The notes beneath the pieces are model-generated. The model was given only the letters and a program-made list of their open reading frames with translations. It was not told where the DNA came from and did not search any database. From positions 108,934,001 through 108,998,000 of the forward strand of contig JBITNC010000001.1 of assembly GCA_050084985.1 (NCBI GenBank): a DNA stretch of 64,000 bases, given 5' to 3'. Every line of letters begins with the position of its first letter. The stretch's first letter is position 1. Source of the stretch: Nageia nagi. Its lineage: Eukaryota; Pinophyta. Both the position numbers and the translations under genes were made by a program. Shown piece after piece: positions 23,231-34,271 of this stretch.

Positions 23231-24059
23231 AACACTTCTACACTTGAAAGGAGTAAATGAATTCCATTAAGCTTTGGTTAAAGAATCACACTAAAAGGTT
23301 AATGAATCTCATGGGTTAGATCAAGATTCATTAATTAAAATATTACTTTTTTCACATCAAACAAAATATAATCAAAGGACATGTATGTTGGGTTGGGTGG
23401 TAGTTGTATATCATGCATTCTTTTGTTTGTTAAATTCATATTCATGAGACATTTTAAAATAAACATAAATTATTTAGAGGTGATTACCAACCATTTATTT
23501 TTATACTTCTTATGTACACACCAACTACACCTTAAGCCATAGAGCCAAAACCTAGAGATGAATATCGAGTTCGTAGGTTAGAAGTCATCACTTCCTACTA
23601 GGAAACTATAAGGAAGGGGGATATGCTTATATTCCACTATCAAGATAGTATTTAGCTGAATTACTTGCATGCCATTGCACTAAGGGGACCATGTTCGGCA
23701 CCAAGATGATACTTAGCCATAGATTACGTATAGGATTACCAACCTACCTTATTTAAACACTTAACTAGACAAAACCACTTAGAAAAACTAATAAGATTAA
23801 AAGATACAATTCATATCAATCATATTAAATATATTAAATTAAAATATATAAAAATTTATAAAATATAATCATTCCAAAAAAGGTAAGTACATATATAGGA
23901 TTGTTTATGCATATTATTGCTTTCTCATATATATAAATCCAAATAATAAACTAGAAGAGTTATGTTCAATGTTTATTTTAATTTACTTATAGTGTGATAG
24001 AAAAAATAAAAAGTGAAAAATAAAAGAAAATTTTTAACATTCATTCTCAAATGTCTTAT

Positions 24060-24790
24060 CAAAAGTAAGAAATCAATAATGAAAACTATTTAGAAGAACA
24101 GAGAAGTCATCAGTCTAGTAGATACACCTCCAAAAGAGAAACTCCTTGAGAAATAAACACAACCTATTTACATCATATTGATGATGAATTAGATATATTT
24201 AGAAAAAATTTAACACAACTAAGGATCACACATTCTCCCATGCTCATATTCTTCCTTTAAATCTATATTATTTAGTAGAAGACATGCAATTAGTTGAAGG
24301 CATAGAAGAAGTTGTACTAAGAAATATACCACCTTTGCAAACTCATTTTGTTGATACTATACTTAAAAGAGGCCCTTTTAGGCCTAATTATGATCATCAC
24401 ATGATATCTTATTTATGAAAATTTAGTTCAATCATACTTAAGAAGAGATGATTATACTCCTTCCACTATTTCTAGGAAAATTGAGGAATTTGATGATCGA
24501 ATCTCCATACATAAAACTACTCCTATACCAGAATCTATAAACTATGCTAAAGTTTACAATAATCCTTGTTACATTTTAAAATAAAATATTCCTACTCCTT
24601 TTTCAAGTCATAGAACCCCTATATAAAGACATGAAGTGAAAAAGAAACTTGATCTAACATGGATTAAATTACAAAGAATACCTCTATGTTTGTGTTATAC
24701 CATTGTGCTCACTTTGTTTATTTTGTCTATCATTGTGAAACTATTAAATGTGCAACATGATGATTATAGTAACATACCAAGATAAGTATA
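24060..24790 (+). pseudogene. B1 coding relic of unknown function with Cys/His motif
   Basis: Plus-strand frames between 24280 and 24620 stay open longer than the surroundings and read NIPPLQTHFVDTILKRGPF and DYTPSTISRKIEEFDDRI. At 24698-24751 a neighbouring frame reads YHCAHFVYFVYHCETIKC, giving C-x-H-x6-H-C-x4-C. B2 has the same motif on its sense strand at 53904-53960 (YQCDHLVHYLHHCKAIKC). By position it could be gag, but I see no standard gag domain. Function is unknown. Confidence 0.4.
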
Positions 24791-25069
24791 CCCTATAAAT
24801 CCATTCATAGATTAATCATAAATATAGTTATACATATAAATAAAGGAGTAGTTTATATGTATAATATTCATATTCTATTTTGTCAAAATATATTTTGGTA
24901 AGATTTTTGAAACTTTGGATGATAAAAAAGCATGACTTTATACACTATTAAAATGTTGGGAATTCATACACTTTTACACACTATAATTCTTGAAACATTA
25001 AAAAGTTTGATGTTGTTAGATCATAATTTTAAGTAAATTTTTTTCCTAATATTTCACTTCATCTCAAAC

Positions 25070-25300
25070 CCAAGAGATAGGGAAAAAAAGGAAAAAGATA
25101 AAACAATCAAAAAAAAGGAAGAAGAGAAAAAGAAATAAAGGTATAATTCGTAGGTGATTACAATATCATCTATCGGAGAGATAGATGCTTAATTGGTCAT
25201 AAAGAAAGGTTGTAATGGTATTTAGGGGTTAATCTTCATCAAGGCTATGAACGTTCATCTAGCATTGAGGTATACCTTATGAAGAGGTGACATATCCACC
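25070..25300 (+). repeat. A-rich internal segment shared with B2
   Basis: CCCAAGAGATAGG is followed by a Lys-codon-like purine tract and then GTAGGTGATTACAATATC. B2 carries the same order in reverse at about 53430-53600. The 75-codon open frame seen in the B2 copy comes from this purine tract and is not convincing as a gene. Confidence 0.55.
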
Positions 25301-26289
25301 CTTTGCGATGGACCTCTAGATGTTTCACATGGAAAAATAAGATTATATATCCTATTCTCTTAGAACATTAAATCAACAAATTCTTAAGAGAATGAAATCA
25401 ATATCACTGCACACACATGAGATCATAATAACCTTAAGAGTGTATCATAATTTTTTTTTATATCATCCTTGGTAAAAAAAATTGAAATGAAATATTATTT
25501 GATGAAGTTAGTATGAATATTTTACTCATTATACTTTTTTATTATATTATACATTCACTTAATTTCATAATATTTATATCCTATTATTATAATCTTATTA
25601 GCTTAACTAAGTCATCATGTTTAAACATATAAATAGTTGTACCACACATTCATACATACATGTATGCTCATATGTATTCATACATAGTATTATACATTCA
25701 TATAATTATTCATGTGCATTAATACCCTTCATACCATTTTGCATACATACATCATCTAATATGTATAAAGTAGCCAAGAAAAATGGAAAATGGTGATATC
25801 TAATTATGTACTCCTATAATCAAAATCCTATCCTATAATATAGCAATCTTATATGAACATAACAACTAATATTATCCATTATACAAAATAATAAGTGTCA
25901 CAATATTTGATTTATAAGAATAGGCATCAAATGCTAAGTTAAACATCTCATTAGAATATGAAATCAAATATCTATACATCTTACATGTCAAAATCCTAAT
26001 ACATGCATCTAGAAACATAAGTAATAACCATACATCATAAACATGATATCAAAAACATGTAAAGAAGCATCATCATCATGAATATATATATATCGTATAC
26101 TGATCCACAACATCTATCAAATAAAAGCATCAATCATGACCACCATGATCACAAAAATGAATAAGGTCATCAATGAATACAAGCATAAACTAACATATCC
26201 ATAAGGCTAGATCATGTCCCCATGATCTATAAAATAATAAAAACTATCTATGATAATCATCATAATAATATATAATAAAATGAGTCACT

Positions 26290-27907
26290 CTAATGAATGT
26301 TGAAGACTAGCTCTCAACTTCTACAAAAGTGTTAGCCCCATCTATTTGTTGTTCTTAAAAAAAATGAATTGAACTACCACCTTGGCCTCATCTCTCTCTA
26401 ACTTTTAATGGTCCCTCTCTACCTTGTATTTATAATGAGCTAAGTTAGATTGAGCTAACTAGAATTATAAATCATAAATATTTCCTAATAATGAATCAAT
26501 ACTAGCCACGTAAGGGGGAAGAACTTCATCCTCTCTAGCATTTGCCTCCTCACCTTATGTGGCTCTCTCACCCTATCTTGTCTCCTCAAGAATGTCAATA
26601 ATTACCTCTAGCTTAGCCTCCTTAGGAATGTCTATTATAGGCTCTACCTTAGCCTCCTCTACTGCACACACATCAACCTCCATTCTCTATTATACCTAAC
26701 ATCCATGATCCTCCTCATCCACCTCCTCTAACTCCACCTACCACAAAACATCAAAATCCTTGATAACCCTAACATCATCTGTAGTAAACTCCTCCTCAAT
26801 AACCTCCTCCTGAGTAATGTTGGGTTGGACATACGCCAAAGTATGCACACACTTAACTAGAAGGGTTTTCTCTTGCTAATATCTCACTATCTCAAGAGGC
26901 ACATGCTAAACTAACCCAAACTACCATCTAATGCATTCAAACTAAAAGTACTCTAAAAACATGATCCTCCTACCACTTAAGATCTTATCTTGATAAATAT
27001 TTGTAAACTCTACCTCAAACTCATCCCATGTGGGATATATATGGTATGGATTGAACCTAACATGATTAAGAACTATATGAGAAAGCATATCTTTGTAAAA
27101 TCTCACATCCTTGAAAACCCCATCTATTTCATGTAAATAAGAATCCCCTCTCCACCTCATGATGCTAGTTGGGTACTCAACATGGCTAGCACATATAGGA
27201 ATGGGTAACCCTAAAGGATGAGCAACTAGAATATGCTTATAAGCACAATATTGGAAAGTAATTATAATCAAAAGTGAAGCTTTATGACCTTACGAGTAAA
27301 AGAAAAAATCCATATAACTCTAGATCAACAAATTTAGTGCCCATACATACATAGTGTCATGCTATAATATATCTACTACAACTGGCAAGAGAGATCATGG
27401 AAACCTCCCACTACCAATATCAAGAAGGATGTAACATTGAATAATTCCCATCAAATAAGAAAATTGAATACTACCCTTCTAGTCTTCCATTCAGTACTGA
27501 TAGTACCTAATACCGCTTGAGCTAATATTAGATATGATGGTATCTACCCTATTAGCTTCATACAAATATGACATAATTGTTAAAGGTCCATCTCAATTGA
27601 TAGATGTTGGATCCTCTAACCATGTACTAGAAGATGATAAAGGTGATGAATTTCCTCTATAGTAACTATCATTTCCCCTATCGGGAGATGAAAGGTGAAA
27701 GTTATAGAATCCCATCTCTCAAGCAATGCAACCAAAAGAGGGTAATCCTAATGGATGTGGACCATCAAGGGCTTCACCTTAGAACTTGTAGTACAAAATA
27801 AAATATGATATCCAACTATGAGAAAATATCACCCCTCCTAAAGAATGGATTGGTATCACCCTCTAAGCTCAAATACATCTCAAACCTAAAAATAATTACT
27901 AGCTTAA

Positions 27908-27949
<42 letters not shown>

Positions 27950-28295
27950 CCTACAACTCAAGGTCAAACATCGATGACTAGGTGACTAGATTATAGGATC
28001 ATTGGCATCCAATACTTGAATGCTAATGACCTTATGAATCTTTGACCTTGGATCATGATCATGATTGAGGGTTTAAATTTAAAAAAAAAAAAAAGCAAAA
28101 TGGAGCTTAAAATTAAAAAACAAAATGGTTAAAAATCATTAAAATTAGTAAAATAACTATCCTATAGTTTTTATTTTCTAAATTATGTGCTAAAAATTAA
28201 ATAACATGTAAAAATTTAAAAGGGAGGGTTCTAAACCCTATCTCCTCTCTTATTGGCCTCCTTTGGCCAACTGGTCTCCTCCTAAGTGGCATCAT
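26290..28295 (-). pseudogene. B1 antisense gene: plant mobile domain (PMD) relic
   Basis: The minus strand has MPLRRRPVGQRRPIREE near 28290-28230, then a non-coding gap, then YPLLVALLERWDS at about 27745-27708. FTFHLPIGEMIVTIEEIHHL follows, a close match to the PMD pattern L..ALVERW....TFHLP.GE...TL.D. An open 109-residue stretch (26942-27271) continues the domain with VEYPTSIMRWRGDSYLHE and VRFYKDMLSHIVLNHVRF. An acidic tail with EEAKVEPIIDIPKEA and a Lys/Glu coiled-coil-like end runs to about 26290. PMDs occur in host MAIL/MAIN proteins and in transposable elements. The gene is opposite to the LTR direction. It has several stops. Confidence 0.72.
27907..27948. repeat. (AAT)n microsatellite
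   Basis: About 13 uninterrupted AAT units inside the possible intron of the B1 antisense gene. A shorter AAT run lies at about 28671-28689. Confidence 0.95.
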
Positions 28296-28798
28296 GGTCA
28301 AATAAAAGTGATACACAGAGCATAGAAGTGGTCAAACTCAAGAAATATGGGACAAGGAAGTAAGAATAGGCTCTAAAATAGCAAAGAGTAAATAAGAAAA
28401 TGATACCTACCCTTTGTTTTTTTAAACCCTCCATGATCCATATCATCGATGATTGGTAATCAGATGTTGGAAACCCTTTAGAATGCTAACAACTCATCCT
28501 AATCGCTAATGATCCATGACATAAATTAGAAATGATTATAATATTAAAAATTAAGCATTTCAATATTTCAAGTTTGAAACATAATCAAATATGAGATGAG
28601 TAACATGATTTAGTCCTCCCAATAGTATTTATTTTTCCAAGACTTTATTCACCCTCCTTCTAGGGTCATAAAATAATAATAATAATAATTAAAAAATATG
28701 TTTCATAAATAAGAGGAATACATTTTTTTACTTGTTGACCTGATTATAGCCAAGTATTTCAAAAAAATTAAAATGCGTGAGTAATTTTGAATTCAAGA
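28296..28798. other. B1 right end, unassigned
   Basis: About 500 AT-rich bases between the start of the antisense PMD gene and the G2 RT. In B2 the matching interval contains a long 3' region, a PPT and the 3' LTR; none of these is recognisable here, so the end of B1 seems lost. Confidence 0.4.
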
Positions 28799-28799
28799 A

Positions 28800-29760
28800 T
28801 TAATCCTTCTTTTGATAGATGAAATCCTTCCTCTTTATGTACTTAGTTATAGGGGAAATTATATTGTTGAAGTTCTTGATAAACTTTGTGTAAAAGGTAG
28901 CTATGCCATGAAAGCTCCTTATTTTTATTATAGTTTGTGTAATAGGCCATTCCATAATCACCTTCACTTTTTCATCATCCATCCTCATGCCATCTCTTGA
29001 GATTACAAATCCCAAAAGCATTAAACTATCTTGAAGAAATCTACATTTCTTTAAATTAACATGTAGTTTCTCATTCTTGAGCACATCTAACACCAATTTT
29101 AGGTGTAACAAATGCTCTTATTCACTTTTACTGTAAATAAAAATATCATTAAAATACATAATCATGAATTTACCATTATATTCCCATAGTGCCATGTTAT
29201 TCAACTGCATAAATGTACTGGGTGCATTACATAACCCAAATTGCATCACCATCCACTTGTACAACCTATCTTTTGTCTTAAAAGTTGTGTTCCATTCATC
29301 ACCTTCTTGAATTTTGATCTAGTGTATCCACTTTATAGATCAATTTTACTAAAGTATTTATCTCCAGCCAATCCATCCATCATATCACTCACTCTTGGCA
29401 TAATGTATCAATACTTTATTATGATCTTGTTTATGGCTCTATAGTCCTCACACATCCACCATGGAACATCTTTCTTTGGGGTTAGCAATTATGAGTTGCA
29501 CATGGACTTATACTCTCCTTGAATAATCCCTTCTTTATTAACTCTATCACTTACCTACTCAACTTTGCATTTTTAAGTAGGTTCAATCAATAAGTTGCTT
29601 GATTTGAAAGTGCTAATCTTGTGATCAAATCCATACGATGTTGTATATTGCTCTTTAGTAACAACCCATACGGAAACTCCTCTAGTGTCCCATCTTCATA
29701 TTATTTTAGTAACTAAGTTTTTGCTATAGCTATAAAAATTCCTCTATTTTTAGCTTCCTA
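28800..29760 (-). pseudogene. G2 reverse transcriptase relic
   Basis: Read downward, the minus strand gives a VIELIKKGLFKESISPCA block near 29540, then the palm region near 29180-29140 reading [14 protein letters not shown]. The catalytic box is YFND in place of YFDD, a single G-to-A change. The thumb and connection block at 28800-29111 stay open for 103 codons: LHVNLKKCRFLQDSLMLLGF, SFHGIATFYTKFIKNFNN. The sequence ends at DFIYQKKD, where RNase H should begin; B1 starts there. Confidence 0.87.
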
Positions 29761-29764
29761 GTTA

Positions 29765-30190
29765 TTATGCATAATAGAAGCTAGCTTCTTTAATTGCTGC
29801 AAGAAACTCCTTCATTACCAACAAGCTCTCACTTGATCTATCCTTCTTCAAAGGCACAAGAACCACCTGCACACCATCCTTCCAAAATGTGTTAGTATTA
29901 TTTTTACCATTATGATTAGAATCCCTATCATATTGCCAAGTTTTCCCTAGAAGAATGTGGCATGCATCAATTGGGATCACATCATACCATACTTCATCCT
30001 TGTAAGCTTTCCCAATTGAGAAGTTGACTAAACACCTCTTATCAATGGTCACTTTATTTTTTTTCTTAATCCATGAAACAAAATAAGGGTTTTTATGTGT
30101 CTCAAATTTTAGTTTTAGTTTATTAACCATGATATCAGAGACCAAAATTTCACAACTACCCCATCGATGACCATGTTACATACCTTTCCT
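29765..30190 (-). pseudogene. G2 aspartic protease relic
   Basis: The active-site region at about 30165-30130 reads VIDG, then, after a one-base frameshift, GSCEILVSDIMV, matching the family DGGSCENVVS block. The open part continues with LKFETHKNPYFVSWIKK, KRCLVNFSIGKAYKDEVW and DVIPIDACHILLGKTWQYD, the last being the conserved C-terminal half of the retroelement protease. A linker to RT follows (WKDGVQVVLVPLKKD). The frameshift at the active site disables the enzyme. Confidence 0.87.
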
Positions 30191-30499
30191 CCTAAAGTGC
30201 ACCTTGTGCAAAAAATATTATTATATAACTAAGAATCTCCATAATCTTATTCTTACATGCTTAACTTGTATGGAATAATGAGGGTTATCCTTAACATGAG
30301 GGTTTCACCAATATTTACAATGACTTCTATCTCTATCTCTTCCTCTTCTTCAACTAGAATGACCCTAGCTTGTTCCCTTTCTTCTACATCATATGAAGGA
30401 TAGTCAAATGTTTTTTACCTTCCTCTCCATATCTATAACATATGAATGGTTTCCATGGCCATTACCCATCCTACCTCCACCATTACCTCTTCTTCTTGG

Positions 30500-31260
30500 A
30501 AACCCTCTTCCTCTTTGGGAGGTATCTTGAACTTGTCCTACCTGATCCTCCTTTTTGGTAAATGTTAAAGTTTCTCCTTTAGAGAAATTAAATCCACCAC
30601 ACCCTTGATTTGAAGAGGATGTTTATCCTTTCTTCCCCCATCTATTAAACCTCTTAAGCTTCTCCTTAGCTCTCAAGGCCATTTGGTATGCATCCTTTAT
30701 AGTAAGAGTATGGTTCATACTTATCTCATCTTGAATAGAGAAACTTAGGCCATTTACATACCTTGTAGCTCTCTACTCATCCATCTCATTATGCTCTACC
30801 TAAATGGATAATTTGTAGAACTCATTGGTGTAATCTTTAACACTCTATTATTTTTATGAAAGATTCTAGAATCTACAAAATAAGGTATAGGAATAAATTT
30901 CTCTTTGACTTCTTCTTCATCTTGGGCCAAGCTTGGGTCTTTTATTTTCCCTTTCTCTATCATGAAGCCTATAGATGATCCCACTAAATCAATGCATTAC
31001 CCTTTAACTTCATTTATGCAAGCTTTACCTTCTTATCCTTAGCTAGATTACCCCATTAAAAGTACTTCTCCATACTATTTACCCAATTGATCAACTCCTC
31101 TAGTTTCAACCCACCAACATACTCAAGAACCTTGATCTTAATCCCATCTTGATTTCCTCTTATCCTTTCTAAGGCTTAGATTAGCTTATTTTTGAAGTGT
31201 TTTCCCACTTCTTTCAGATGTATTGGTTCTCCCTCCATCTCAACATTAAGTACATATTCC
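30500..31260 (-). pseudogene. G2 gag relic
   Basis: The minus strand has KIKVLEYVGGLKLEELINWV near 31140, KVKLAxMKLKGNALI near 31030, a KEKFIPIPYFVDSRIFH block at about 30900-30840, YTNEFYKLSI near 30830, and ATRYVNGLSFSIQDEISMNH near 30750, then AYQMALRAKEKLKRF. This is the usual retrotrans_gag order. A Gly/Arg-rich stretch follows near 30500. The CCHC knuckle expected next was not found intact. The open stretch at 30796-30984 is the middle of this domain. Confidence 0.82.
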
Positions 31261-31459
31261 CCAACATGCTCTGATTGTTAGATATAGGATTCAGGCATGC
31301 ATGGGTCTCCTCTCCTCCATATGGTTAATTACACTAGTTAACCATCCTATTTATACATGTGGATCCTCTATCTACCTATTCATGTGGGTATAAGCACCAA
31401 CTACACCCCTAGCTTATCTTCTAGGTAGCATAATCCCTCCACTAGAGAGATCACACCTA

Positions 31460-31472
31460 CTCTAATACTAGA
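31460..31472 (-). other. G2 primer-binding site
   Basis: The minus strand reads TAGTATTAGAG two bases after the LTR end ACATCA. This is the Met-tRNA site TGGTATCAGAG with two transitions. Confidence 0.7.
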
Positions 31473-31823
31473 TGATGTGAATTCAATTGAAATAGACCAA
31501 AAAAATAGACTTTAATCACATAAATCTATTAAAATGAAAGAAACTTACATACAATTCTCTTCTCATTCCTAAATTCACAATACTTCTCAAAGAGAGTACA
31601 ATGCCTCATATAGTAACTTTCTAAAAATAGAAACCTACTTAAAATAGAAATGAGTTGGATTGGATGCCCAAAATTGGCATGCACATGCCCCTTAAAATCA
31701 TTAGCCTTAATATAAAATATCTAGACTTAACTAATTGTAAATCAAAAGATATTAAATTTTTAACATGTAAAAAAGCCTAAACATCTAGAGAACTAAAAGT
31801 AAATACTAACTTTGGGATGCTAG
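31473..31823 (-). repeat. G2 5' LTR, PBS-side part
   Basis: Starts TGATGTGAATTC as in the 3' LTR and agrees with it to the GGGATGCTAG point, where the TR-GAG element interrupts. The last five bases are that element's target duplication. Confidence 0.88.
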
Positions 31824-32107
31824 TGTTGGAAGTATTTCTAACATGATTCCTAAGTCCTAAGTTATTAGGATTAATTAATTAGGACTAAAGTATTTTCCTA
31901 AGTATCTAGGTCTAAGTATTTATTAGTTTATTGTTATAACAAGTAATTTGTCATGTAGTGATCTAAGGGTGATACATATAGTGTGAGTTTTTTTTTATGG
32001 TCATGAGAATATTATTCTCAACTTCTTATATTCTCTTATAATGGCTTTCTTAAGCCTATATATGTAACTCATTTTGATGAATAATCAAGAACATTTTGGT
32101 TCTCTTA
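31824..32107 (+). repeat. TR-GAG element 5' LTR
   Basis: 284 bp, TGTTGGAAGT to GGTTCTCTTA; the end is TA and not the canonical CA in both copies. A promoter-like TATATATG lies at about 32054-32061. The TTAGGATTAATTAATTAGGA block near 31866 is an imperfect palindrome. Confidence 0.93.
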
Positions 32108-32109
32108 AA

Positions 32110-32121
32110 TGGTATCAGAGC
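32110..32121 (+). other. TR-GAG primer-binding site
   Basis: TGGTATCAGAGC, a perfect match to the common plant initiator-Met tRNA priming site, two bases after the LTR. Confidence 0.95.
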
Positions 32122-33668
32122 TTAATCAATCATAGGGTTAGAGTGGGTGAAGTCTTGAAGGATCTTATCAAGCTCCTCAAGGACTATCATCAGAATTATT
32201 GAGCTTGTGGATGCATTGCAAAGAATTTATCAAATTCTTGCAAGTGTGAGATCCAAAGCCTCTAAAAAATTCTTGTTTCTATGGAAGCAAAGAGCTGACT
32301 TAGTGTTGTGATGTTCCATACCTATCCATGTACGTGAAGGAGAGACTAACATCTATGTACTATGTAGCATAGTGGATCATCAAATCATTGTGGAGGCTCT
32401 ATACATGTGTAGTGATGCTGCAAAGTGCATCTACCTGAAGGCTAGGCACTACTATTTTATGAGGATCATGTAGATAGCTAGTGTGAAGACCAGCATGCCC
32501 AACCAAGTGCATGAGGTGTGTAGATAAAGAGGAGAAGCCTACGCATGTGAAGGATGTACTCTTGGAGGAAAGAGAAATGAAAAGCAGTGAGATCTACCAC
32601 CTAAGGAGGAGCGCTATTGGATTGCTACACTATTGAACCCATAGGGATCCCTTACCACCATTCTCAGGCTACATTTACAGACTCACTACCAGACTTGTTG
32701 CATTTGGTGAAGCTATGTCAATGCTACCAAAGAAAGCCATATCTTTGGCAACCTAAAATTTTCATATTCCACTGATGTTGTTTACGCATTTGGTGGCCCA
32801 TGTGGAGGAGATGTACATTGTAAAAAAGTGAATTGATCTGGTTTTGTTGTTTATGCATTTGGTGGCCCGCATAGAGGAGACGTGCTTTGTAAAAAGTGAA
32901 TTGATCTATTTAAAAAAAATTATATTACATGATGCTCGCTTGAGAAAGAGGATGAGTGAGGAATCAAGTGAAGAAAGGAAACACCCACATAGAAGAAGGG
33001 CATCTGTAAGCACTACCTACAAAAGCATTGAATACTTGCTAAAATACTAGTCCATGAGGTAGAAACTATTATGAGGGGGAGATTTGGTGAAGCAGTGTCA
33101 ACGCTACCAAATAAAAGGTGTGAAGGGATGGTAGATCTGCACCAGTGAGAAGAGGTGTTTATAGAAGGCCTATGAGCCAAAGGAGCCATAATCACTAAAG
33201 GAAGTGAGGTTGGACTAACTGCTACCATTTATTGCATTTGATTGCTATAATATCAATACTTTCATGAAAAGCCATATCTTTGGTGGCTTGACCAATATAG
33301 ACTAAGTTGAGAGTCACTGCTAAGAGCTGCATGCATCCAATACTTACAAGAAGACTAGTATCAAGTGCGTAATTTCCAATAGTATATGTTGTGTGATCTG
33401 CTATGTTTTCATGGTGATAGCTACAAGAGAACATAGCCCATATGAGTAAGCCTCATGCCCATTGAAGCTGGCCTACCAACATGACTAGAGATTATGCATC
33501 TAGATCTGAGAAGGAGGTGGTTAAAAGGCCATATATTTTCATCTTTGTTAATATCTAATTTTGATTACAAAGAGTGAAAGATAGTGAGCAAAAGTAATTA
33601 AAGATTACTTTTGCAAAAATACTGGTGCTAAAGGTTTTCTAATTTTTTAAGACAAAAATTAAACAAAG
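32122..33668 (+). other. TR-GAG element leader
   Basis: About 1.5 kb of untranslated-looking sequence between PBS and gag. It holds the 69-bp tandem duplication at 32776-32908 and scattered related blocks (GTGAAGC-A-TGTCAA-GCTACCAAA at 32707 and 33087; AAAGCCATATCTTTGG at 32731 and 33269). Short open frames here show no similarity to known proteins. A long structured leader suits an RNA packaging role, but that is inference. Confidence 0.6.
32776..32908 (+). repeat. 69-bp tandem duplication in the leader
   Basis: Two adjacent units starting TGTTGTTTA at 32776 and 32845, sharing GCATTTGGTGGCCC and AAAGTGAATTGATCT. Differences are few, so the duplication is recent. Confidence 0.9.
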
Positions 33669-34265
33669 ATGGATTCCATGCTTGAAAACTTGGTGGTGCC
33701 CAAGTTTGATGGACAAAATTATGCTTGGTGGAGCATAATAATGAAGACCTTGCTCAAGGCTAAGGACCTTTGGAGCATTATAGAAGATGGGTATGATGAA
33801 CCTCCATCTTGGAAGTCTCTTAAAGGAGAAGAGAAAAGAGAAAAGAAGAAAAAGCAATATCAAAATTGCTTAGCTCTCATGGACTTAAGAAAAGGTATGA
33901 AAGAAAATGTTTTTCCTCTTATAGCAATTTGTAAATTAGCTTCTATTGTATGGAAGGTTTTGAAAGATGTTTTTAATGTTAATGAATATGAAGCTTGTGT
34001 GAACAAAGGGGAAACTTGTTCTTTTGGTGAAGGCTCATGGGAAGAGCCATATATGCTTGAAGAGCCTGATGGAGACTTATGTGGAGAGCCTTGTTTTAAA
34101 GATCCTTTTAAAGGACTTTTTGAAGACATGTATTATGAAGAAGGCATGCATGATGATGAAGAGGAAGCTTATGAAGAATGCCTAATGGAGAAGGCATATT
34201 GTAAAAAATGTCTCATGAAGGAGGCATGTCATGAAGAGTGTCTCATGAAGATGGCACCATCTTAG
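33669..34265 (+). CDS. Copia-type gag (UBN2/DUF4219) of the TR-GAG element
   Basis: The 198-residue frame starts MDSMLENLVVPKFDGQNYA, the DUF4219 signature, and continues WWSIIMKTLLKAKDLWSIIE and QNCLALMDLRKGM into a UBN2 capsid region to about residue 105. Capsid protein would form particles around the element RNA in the cytoplasm. From residue 115 it becomes acidic and Cys-rich, with repeated EECLMEKAY, KKCLMKEAC, EECLMKMA units at 170-197. No CCHC knuckle is present. It ends at TAG (34263-34265), but the same frame stays open after this stop to 34907. The start ATG is the first in frame and matches copia gag starts. Confidence 0.88.
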   Translation: MDSMLENLVVPKFDGQNYAWWSIIMKTLLKAKDLWSIIEDGYDEPPSWKSLKGEEKREKKKKQYQNCLALMDLRKGMKENVFPLIAICKLASIVWKVLKDVFNVNEYEACVNKGETCSFGEGSWEEPYMLEEPDGDLCGEPCFKDPFKGLFEDMYYEEGMHDDEEEAYEECLMEKAYCKKCLMKEACHEECLMKMAPS

Positions 34266-34271
34266 AAATTT

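Larger units (their letters stand above)
21262..28798 (+). mobile_element. B1: non-autonomous LTR element with antisense PMD gene
   Basis: The 5' LTR at 21262-22100 reads TGTAGACACC onward. The inside holds tandem repeats, a coding relic with a Cys/His motif (24060-24790), an A-rich tract near 25080 and an antisense PMD relic (26290-28295). Each part has a matching copy in B2 on the opposite strand. No RT, RNase H or integrase is visible, unlike a normal Tat element. It interrupts G2 between RT and integrase. No 3' LTR was found before 28798 and the G2 RNase H is missing, so the right end is probably truncated. CTACC at 21257-21261 recurs at 28407-28411, but that is too weak to call a target duplication. 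Confidence 0.68.

Noticed and set aside
28407-28411. CTACC as the second target copy of B1
   Set aside because: The sequence after it does not return to G2 coding and no LTR end precedes it; a 5-mer match by chance is likely.
33860-34129. Minus-strand open frame opposite the gag extension
   Set aside because: It mirrors the acidic plus-strand frame, whose gag start, LTR context and domain match are clear.
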